A stretch of DNA of 25,906 nucleotides from a virus, in IMG/VR virus record IMGVR_UViG_3300017751_000191, positions 1 through 25,906 of that record. One strand, 5' to 3'. The notes below the pieces were generated by a model. It worked only from the letters and a program-made list of their open reading frames with translations, did no database searches and was not told where the DNA came from. This document shows, piece after piece, positions 18,301 to 23,256 of this stretch; positions within the stretch are counted from its first letter, which is position 1; each line of letters starts with the position of its first letter. A program made the translations under genes and the position numbers.

Positions 18301-21300
18301 GATGTTTCACGATTAAGAAGATTAAGTACTGCTGTACCTCCGACAAGAAGACTGCTGGTAATCTTTGATTATTTCGCACATGCATCTTCTGGTGATTACT
18401 TCTCATCACAATCTTATAGTGGAATTAATTTCAAAGAGATTCCTAACTATAAATTAGATGGTTCTATTAAGTTTATTAGAGATCAAATCGATTTCCGTCC
18501 TGGTATTAAGAACTTAAGAAATGGATCAGGCACAATCAGTGCTCCATACTTTGTAAATTGTACTACGTTTGATTTTGTATCCAGAGTATTTGATAATACT
18601 GGATCAACAATCTTCGATATCATGCAAGTCAATTCTTCATTCCGTGCAGACTATGCTTGGTATCTTCCTAGAATTGACAAACTATTCTTATCACATGATG
18701 GAGCACTTAGAATTGCTAAGGGTGTTTCTGGTTACTACTTGATTCCACCAGCAGACGTTCAAAATTCAATGCTTTTAGCGACTATTGAATACAAACCATA
18801 CGTCTTTGATCCTGAAAGAGATATTCTGATTACTCCAGAAGTTCTCAGACGTTATACAATGAAGGACATTGGTGATATTGAGCAGAGATTGACTCACGTT
18901 GAATACTATACATCATTGTCTATGCTTGAGTCTCAAGCAGATAATACTAAGACCTATGATGAAAATGGTTTCGACCGTCTGAAAAATGGTTATGTTGTTG
19001 ATGACTTTACTGATCACACCACTGGCGATGTATTAAACGTCGATTATAAGTGTTCTTTAGACTTTAGAGAAGGTCAGTTGCGTCCTCAGCACTATACTAC
19101 TAATGTAGGACTTAGATATAATCCTACAGCATCTACTAATGTCGTTAGGACTAATGGTAATGTAGTAATGCTTCCCTTTGATGATGTTGCAATTGTTACA
19201 CAACCATATGCATCTAGAACTGAGAACGTCAATCCATTCAACGTCTTTACCTTTATTGGTCGTGTTGATTTAACACCTGCATCTGATGACTGGATTGATA
19301 TTGAGCGTCTTCCTGCTCGTGTTGAAAACGTTGAAGGTGATTTCTCTGCTGTTTCTAGAGATCTCAATGTTGATCAGAATGGTTTTGCTCCTATTCAATG
19401 GCAGTCTTGGCAGACAACTTGGAAGGGTGAGACAATTAGATCTAGAAATAGATTTACATCTAGATCTGGTACATATGGTGTTGGTCGTCAGTTAGGTCGT
19501 GCAGGTCACGGTCAGCGTCGTCAAGGTCTATTCTATCTTCACGAACGTCGCACTATTCGTGTTGTTAATAATCAAGCACGTCAGGGTATTCGCACTAGAG
19601 TTATTCCTAAGATTGAACAGAAGTCTTTGGGAGATACAATCCTGTCACGTACAGTAATTCCTTGGATTCGCTCTCGTAATATCGGTTTCAACGTTGATCG
19701 TATGAAACCCCGTACAAGATTCTATGCATTCTTTGACGGTGATAATGTCACTAACTACATCACACCAAAAGTTGTTGAACTTATCAAAAACTCCACCACT
19801 GATAATAGAACCAACGAAACTCCTTTTGTTGTAGGTGAAACTGTTACTGGACAAACCTCTGGTTGCCAACTTAAAGTTGTTGCACCTGATGATGGATATA
19901 AAACTAATCCATATGGTAAGGGTACAGAAACTCTTCCAACTTCATACTCATCCCAAACAGTATATCTAAATCATGATATCACTGAAATTTCTGAGAATAT
20001 ATCACCAAATCATTTTGGTAATGTTCAGGTTGGGGAACTTTTAGTTGGTCAAACGTCAGGTGCAATTGCGGTGGTAAAAGATCGTCGCATCCTCACTGAT
20101 AACGTTGGTAATGTTCAGGGTACATTATTCATTCCTTCCACTAAGAATGATGCCAACCCACGTTGGGCAACAGGTACTCGCTCTTTGCGTTTCACAACTT
20201 CGGAAACTAATCTGAAGACACCTGGTACTGTAGATTCTTCTGCACAAACAACGTATTCGGCAACAGGTACTCTTCAAACTGTTCGTGAAAATATTTTGGC
20301 AGTTAGAAATGCTGAAATTGTTACCGATACTGTTAGTGAAGAAAGAGTTGTCCAGACAACTAGAACAGAGACTCGTCAGGTTGGTTGGTATGACCCTCTG
20401 GCACAGTCCTTCATTATTGAAGAAGAAGGTGGTATGTTCTTAACTGGTGTTGATATTTTCTTCAATACTAAGGATGCGAATATTCCTATCTCCATGCAGA
20501 TTCGTACCATGGAAAATGGATATCCAACTAAGACTATCCTTCCTTTCTCTGATGTAACAATTACACCAGATGATATTGAGATCTCAGAAAGTGCTGCTGT
20601 TCCTAGTAGATTCTCTTTCAAAGCACCTGTTTATATTAAGTCTTCAGTAGAATATTGTTTTGTTCTACTTTCCGACTCAAATGAATATCAGGTTTGGATT
20701 TCTAGAATGGGTGATGTTGATGTAACTGGAACTAGAACAATCTCCGAACAACCATATGCTGGTGTTCTGTTTAAGTCTCAGAACGCATCTACCTGGACTG
20801 CTGACCAGTATGAAGACTTGAAATTCACGATTTATCGTGCAAACTTCACTTCGACTACAGGTACAGTAACTTTAGAGAACGCACCTCAAGGTAAAGGTAA
20901 CAATGGTATTCATAGATTGATTGAAAATCCAATTCAAACAATCAAACCAAAACAAATTCTGTCTCTTGGACCTGCTGTAACTCAATACACATTTAGTCAA
21001 GGTGCTCGTCTTCTACAGCAAACTACTGCTGCTCAAGCTACTATCATATCAACGACAACTTCGAGTTCCGTTTCTGATACTTTGACTATCAATGACGCAT
21101 CTGGGTCTTGGTTACAAGGAACTGCCAACACATATTTGGTAAGATCTTCCGAATCATTAGCAACAATTGTTGCTGGCAGTTCTTCTGGAACATTGGAAGT
21201 TGGTGATATTGTTACTGGTGCAACTTCAAACTCAGTCGGTATTGTTAAGACTTGGGATGGTTCTACTAACTTAGTTCTTCATTATATTACTGGCGCATTC

Positions 21301-22686
21301 ACGGATACAGAAACTCTTTCTGAACCTGGTGGATGGACTGCTACTGTCACTTCTTCTGCTGAGAGTGGTGACTCTTACGGTGCATATTTGACTGCAGCAC
21401 CTACATTTGATAGCGATCAAACTGAAGTCTTGGTTTATCATCAAAACCATGGAATGTACAACAGATCTAATAATGTAAGTGTTGAGGGTGTTATTTCTGA
21501 AATTTCACCAACTACTCTGACAGGTGCATTAGCAGCGGGTGCTACTAGTATATCTGTTCTTGATGCTAATACTTTCCATACTACAGTAAATGGATCAGTT
21601 GTCAGTGGTTCAAATCCTGGATACATTCGTATTAATAGTGAATTAATTCAGTATTCGGCAATCTCTAGTGATGGTAAGACAATCACTGTAGCAACTTCTG
21701 GTAGAGGTTCAAATTCAACTACAGATACTACACATCCATCAGGTTCTGTTGTTGAATGTTACAACTTGGATGGCATTCCACTGATTGATATTAATAAGAC
21801 TCATACATCTGTGTCTTGCCCATGGTTAGATACTTACATGCTACACATCACTGGTGTTGCAAATAGTGGAATCCGAGGTGGTGGTATCAATGTTTATGCA
21901 TCTCAGAATATTCAATTTGAAACTCTGACACCTAGTGTCTCGGTCATGGATCTTCCAGAAACCGATATCACTGCTAGGGTAAATACTACTAGTGCAACAT
22001 CTATTGGAGATGGAAGCACCAGTGTAGATCAAGCATCATTTGTTAATGATGGTTCATATGTTCCAGTAACATTAAATGATCTGAACTTGTTCAATAATCC
22101 AAGAATGATTTGTTCTGAGGTTAATGAACTTGCTAAATTGAGTGGTCAAAAATCATTCACGATGAAGGTAGATCTTTCTACAGAAAAAGATACACTTTCA
22201 CCTGTAGTTGATTTGGATAGATGTTCATTAATCACAACTTCAAATAGAATCAATCAGTGGCCTGGTGGTCCTGATGCATATGGTCAGCAATCACAGATTG
22301 ACACATCGCAAGATGTATCTACTCTGCCTTTCGGTGATCGTAATGACGCGGTTTATATCACTCGTCTTGCAAGATTGATCAGAGAATCTAGATCTCTGAG
22401 AATTGATTTACAAATGTCTCGTCCTCCTGAGGCAGATGTTAGAATCTACTACAGAGCATTTAGTTCTGGTACAAATGATGATTTTGATTCTATTGGTTGG
22501 ACTCTAATAGACACTCCACTGCAATATGATGCTTCTCCTAACGAAGAAATTCTTTGGAAGGATTACTATTATGAAGTCAGTGGTTTGAATTTCAATGCAT
22601 TCCAAATTAAAATTGTAATGAGATCTTCAAATCAGGCAAGAGTACCATTAATTGCAGACCTTCGCTGTATCGCCCTTGCTACCTAA
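15358..22686 (+). CDS. Very large virion structural protein, DUF4815 type
   Basis: A 2442-residue protein whose ATG shares one base with the gp8 stop, suggesting translational coupling. The N-terminus (YYDDFDKDRNFYRVLFRPG, then IQARELSTMQSILQNQ) is the DUF4815 signature of marine T4-like phages. Further conserved blocks: YTMKDIGDIEQRLTHVEYYT near 1165; IPWIRSRNIGF, MKPRTRFYAFFDG near 1435-1465; GWYDPLAQSFIIEEEGG near 1676; and a conserved C-terminus from about 2280 (RLIRESRSLRIDL, VRIYYRAF). About six GxTSGA-type modules are spread through it (near 100, 500, 900, 1490, 1560 and 1950) and one TRG module lies near 2050-2135. It occupies the position of T4 gp9/gp10 after gp8, so a baseplate-to-fibre connector role is reasonable, but I see no direct similarity to those proteins. 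Confidence 0.88.
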   Translation: MAQNTNLNVTPYYDDFDKDRNFYRVLFRPGFPIQARELSTMQSILQNQVESVGSHLFKDGAMVIPGQVGYDLNVQAILLQESFLGSDVETYRTQLTGTIIEGLTTGVKAKVLYSISASESERGYVTLYVKYIDSGDTTSESALNTFQINEQLIASKEITFGTTLIEIGTPFAQLLPVNATAVGSTAYISDGVYFIRGHFVNVPSSYLILNQYDTNPSYRIGLEILESIITPEDDESLNDNAAGTSNYSAPGAHRFKIGTQFVKRLITDEADKNFIELLRINNSNVESFVERTAYSELEKSMARRTYEESGDYVIDTFDVTPREHLNDGFNNGVYSANQTSSNGNLATDSKVALEVSPGTAYVRGYRTEFITPQYIDVDKPRDFDTRQNGIINFNLGNFLKVYDVYGWPEVSGDGVTDAYQILDLYDDYAANATSSVKAGANRIGRCRTVQLQKSSTALAATSPFGISPNITGGVYDLWVFDVQMFTVLNIANAVTPYTAGTRIVGKTSGAAGYIADTGNGSHYIYLEQVNGVFINSEILEVNGRTVGTLEAAWSYQLSDTRSCFGKDSGSNIIFGSNFILNDSRPVEASTVDIDDTTDDEITGFRTRFEKDLRPGDVVTPTISDFEGVNTHRILRVDPTAIATTAANKKSTVSAGNEIFDFAEQTAKIDGSLLNGTVTDGEYSELIRLRPFIFQKDYQNGELSFDLPEDTMKSLDDESFFVYRNFSSKTVTTGSITFTVPETESFAALSSDNYVLTVVSNGGSGTYSNGQNIDIDAEVDAANLTASFGANNQSFTVSGLGSVATVTLTALVSKNTVSKKLKTASKMQALKVFKTVEDLVEQPTGLTFSALYGTRVEDEDLSFGIQDVYRVHAVYESYDENDASAPYVVLTESVFFAGGTLIIGKTSGARGRVISFSNADLKLYYVGLNDIPFVQGETINGFNSANEDITGIIDDSDSSIFAGSKVVTNQFELEAGQKTNYYDVSRLRRLSTAVPPTRRLLVIFDYFAHASSGDYFSSQSYSGINFKEIPNYKLDGSIKFIRDQIDFRPGIKNLRNGSGTISAPYFVNCTTFDFVSRVFDNTGSTIFDIMQVNSSFRADYAWYLPRIDKLFLSHDGALRIAKGVSGYYLIPPADVQNSMLLATIEYKPYVFDPERDILITPEVLRRYTMKDIGDIEQRLTHVEYYTSLSMLESQADNTKTYDENGFDRLKNGYVVDDFTDHTTGDVLNVDYKCSLDFREGQLRPQHYTTNVGLRYNPTASTNVVRTNGNVVMLPFDDVAIVTQPYASRTENVNPFNVFTFIGRVDLTPASDDWIDIERLPARVENVEGDFSAVSRDLNVDQNGFAPIQWQSWQTTWKGETIRSRNRFTSRSGTYGVGRQLGRAGHGQRRQGLFYLHERRTIRVVNNQARQGIRTRVIPKIEQKSLGDTILSRTVIPWIRSRNIGFNVDRMKPRTRFYAFFDGDNVTNYITPKVVELIKNSTTDNRTNETPFVVGETVTGQTSGCQLKVVAPDDGYKTNPYGKGTETLPTSYSSQTVYLNHDITEISENISPNHFGNVQVGELLVGQTSGAIAVVKDRRILTDNVGNVQGTLFIPSTKNDANPRWATGTRSLRFTTSETNLKTPGTVDSSAQTTYSATGTLQTVRENILAVRNAEIVTDTVSEERVVQTTRTETRQVGWYDPLAQSFIIEEEGGMFLTGVDIFFNTKDANIPISMQIRTMENGYPTKTILPFSDVTITPDDIEISESAAVPSRFSFKAPVYIKSSVEYCFVLLSDSNEYQVWISRMGDVDVTGTRTISEQPYAGVLFKSQNASTWTADQYEDLKFTIYRANFTSTTGTVTLENAPQGKGNNGIHRLIENPIQTIKPKQILSLGPAVTQYTFSQGARLLQQTTAAQATIISTTTSSSVSDTLTINDASGSWLQGTANTYLVRSSESLATIVAGSSSGTLEVGDIVTGATSNSVGIVKTWDGSTNLVLHYITGAFTDTETLSEPGGWTATVTSSAESGDSYGAYLTAAPTFDSDQTEVLVYHQNHGMYNRSNNVSVEGVISEISPTTLTGALAAGATSISVLDANTFHTTVNGSVVSGSNPGYIRINSELIQYSAISSDGKTITVATSGRGSNSTTDTTHPSGSVVECYNLDGIPLIDINKTHTSVSCPWLDTYMLHITGVANSGIRGGGINVYASQNIQFETLTPSVSVMDLPETDITARVNTTSATSIGDGSTSVDQASFVNDGSYVPVTLNDLNLFNNPRMICSEVNELAKLSGQKSFTMKVDLSTEKDTLSPVVDLDRCSLITTSNRINQWPGGPDAYGQQSQIDTSQDVSTLPFGDRNDAVYITRLARLIRESRSLRIDLQMSRPPEADVRIYYRAFSSGTNDDFDSIGWTLIDTPLQYDASPNEEILWKDYYYEVSGLNFNAFQIKIVMRSSNQARVPLIADLRCIALAT

Positions 22687-22934
22687 TGAAAGAATTGAAT
22701 GAAGAAAAGTTAATCCCTGTGGAGGGGAAGGAGGGGTGGTATAGAGACCCCTCCTCTAATGCCATTATTAGTGCCAGTCAATCTGACTATGATAAATATA
22801 TGGCGTCCTATAATAGACGCCAAAAGGATTTGACAGAAAAGAAAGCTTTACAAAAAGAGGTTTCTGAGTTAAAATCTGATATGAACGATATCAAATCGCT
22901 TCTACTAACGTTAGTCCAAAATCAAAATAGTTAA
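22686..22934 (+). CDS. Small conserved-type phage protein with C-terminal coiled coil
   Basis: An 82-residue protein whose ATG overlaps the preceding stop by one base (TAATG). The N-terminal half carries EGKEGWYRDPSSNAII followed by DYDKYMASYNRRQ; the C-terminal half (about 50-78) is a heptad-like helix, KALQKEVSELKSDMNDIKSL. Small proteins of this design, a short GxYRD motif plus a coiled coil, are common beside baseplate genes of marine T4-like phages as I recall. Function unknown; assembly or oligomerisation of a neighbouring structural protein is a guess. Confidence 0.8.
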   Translation: MKELNEEKLIPVEGKEGWYRDPSSNAIISASQSDYDKYMASYNRRQKDLTEKKALQKEVSELKSDMNDIKSLLLTLVQNQNS

Positions 22935-22936
22935 TT

Positions 22937-23179
22937 ATGACAGTTGAAACCGTTTCTCAAAGTGAGATGCTTGCTCAATTCAAAGAGCGTTTTTCTAAGT
23001 TGATTGCAGAAAATCAGCAACTTGCTAATAAAATCAAAGAAAATGAAACAACAGCACTCAAACTTCAAGGTGCTATTGAAACACTAGAGTACTATAATCC
23101 AGAAGAAGAAGAAGAGGAAACGATGTCTCTTCCTCCAGAGGAAGATTCTGAGGATCTTCAGGTCGGTTTAACCGAATAA
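22937..23179 (+). CDS. Small coiled-coil protein with acidic tail
   Basis: An 80-residue protein starting two bases after the previous stop, with no clear Shine-Dalgarno sequence (TTAATT precedes the ATG). Residues about 10-50 are predicted helical with heptad-like spacing (FKERFSKLIAENQQLANKIK). Residues about 54-75 are strongly acidic (NPEEEEEETMSLPPEEDSED). I do not recognise the family. A Rho-independent terminator begins six bases after its stop, so it ends the gp8 transcription unit. Confidence 0.75.
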   Translation: MTVETVSQSEMLAQFKERFSKLIAENQQLANKIKENETTALKLQGAIETLEYYNPEEEEEETMSLPPEEDSEDLQVGLTE

Positions 23180-23184
23180 TACCA

Positions 23185-23207
23185 GGGAGGAGAAATCCTC
23201 CCTTTTT
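23185..23207 (+). terminator. Rho-independent terminator
   Basis: A perfect 7-bp stem GGGAGGA / TCCTCCC closed by a GAAA tetraloop is followed directly by five T. It lies six bases after the stop of the 80-residue gene and six bases before the next late promoter. Confidence 0.9.
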
Positions 23208-23212
23208 AATGG

Positions 23213-23220
23213 CATAAATA
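23213..23220 (+). promoter_or_regulatory. T4-type late promoter CATAAATA
   Basis: The octamer CATAAATA lies just after the terminator and 36 bases before the ATG at 23257. The terminator-promoter arrangement sets the fibre gene apart as its own late transcription unit. Confidence 0.7.
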
Positions 23221-23256
23221 ACTCAGAAGCATTAACTGTACGGGTTGTCGTAAAAA

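Noticed and set aside
22728-22740. 13-base repeat AAGGAGGGGTGGT, also at 23277-23289
   Set aside because: The two copies are read in different frames, and a few exact 13-mers are expected by chance in a window of this size. No further similarity surrounds them.
22791-22798. GATAAATA as an internal late promoter
   Set aside because: It lies inside the coding sequence of the 82-residue gene (Asp-Lys-Tyr codons) and 138 bases before the next start. A single octamer match in AT-rich DNA is weak evidence.
22759-22833. Small out-of-frame ORF in the 82-residue gene, after Shine-Dalgarno-like GGAGG tracts
   Set aside because: It is only 24 codons long, fully overlaps a better gene, and the purine tracts are locked in a hairpin. 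No sign of a real product.
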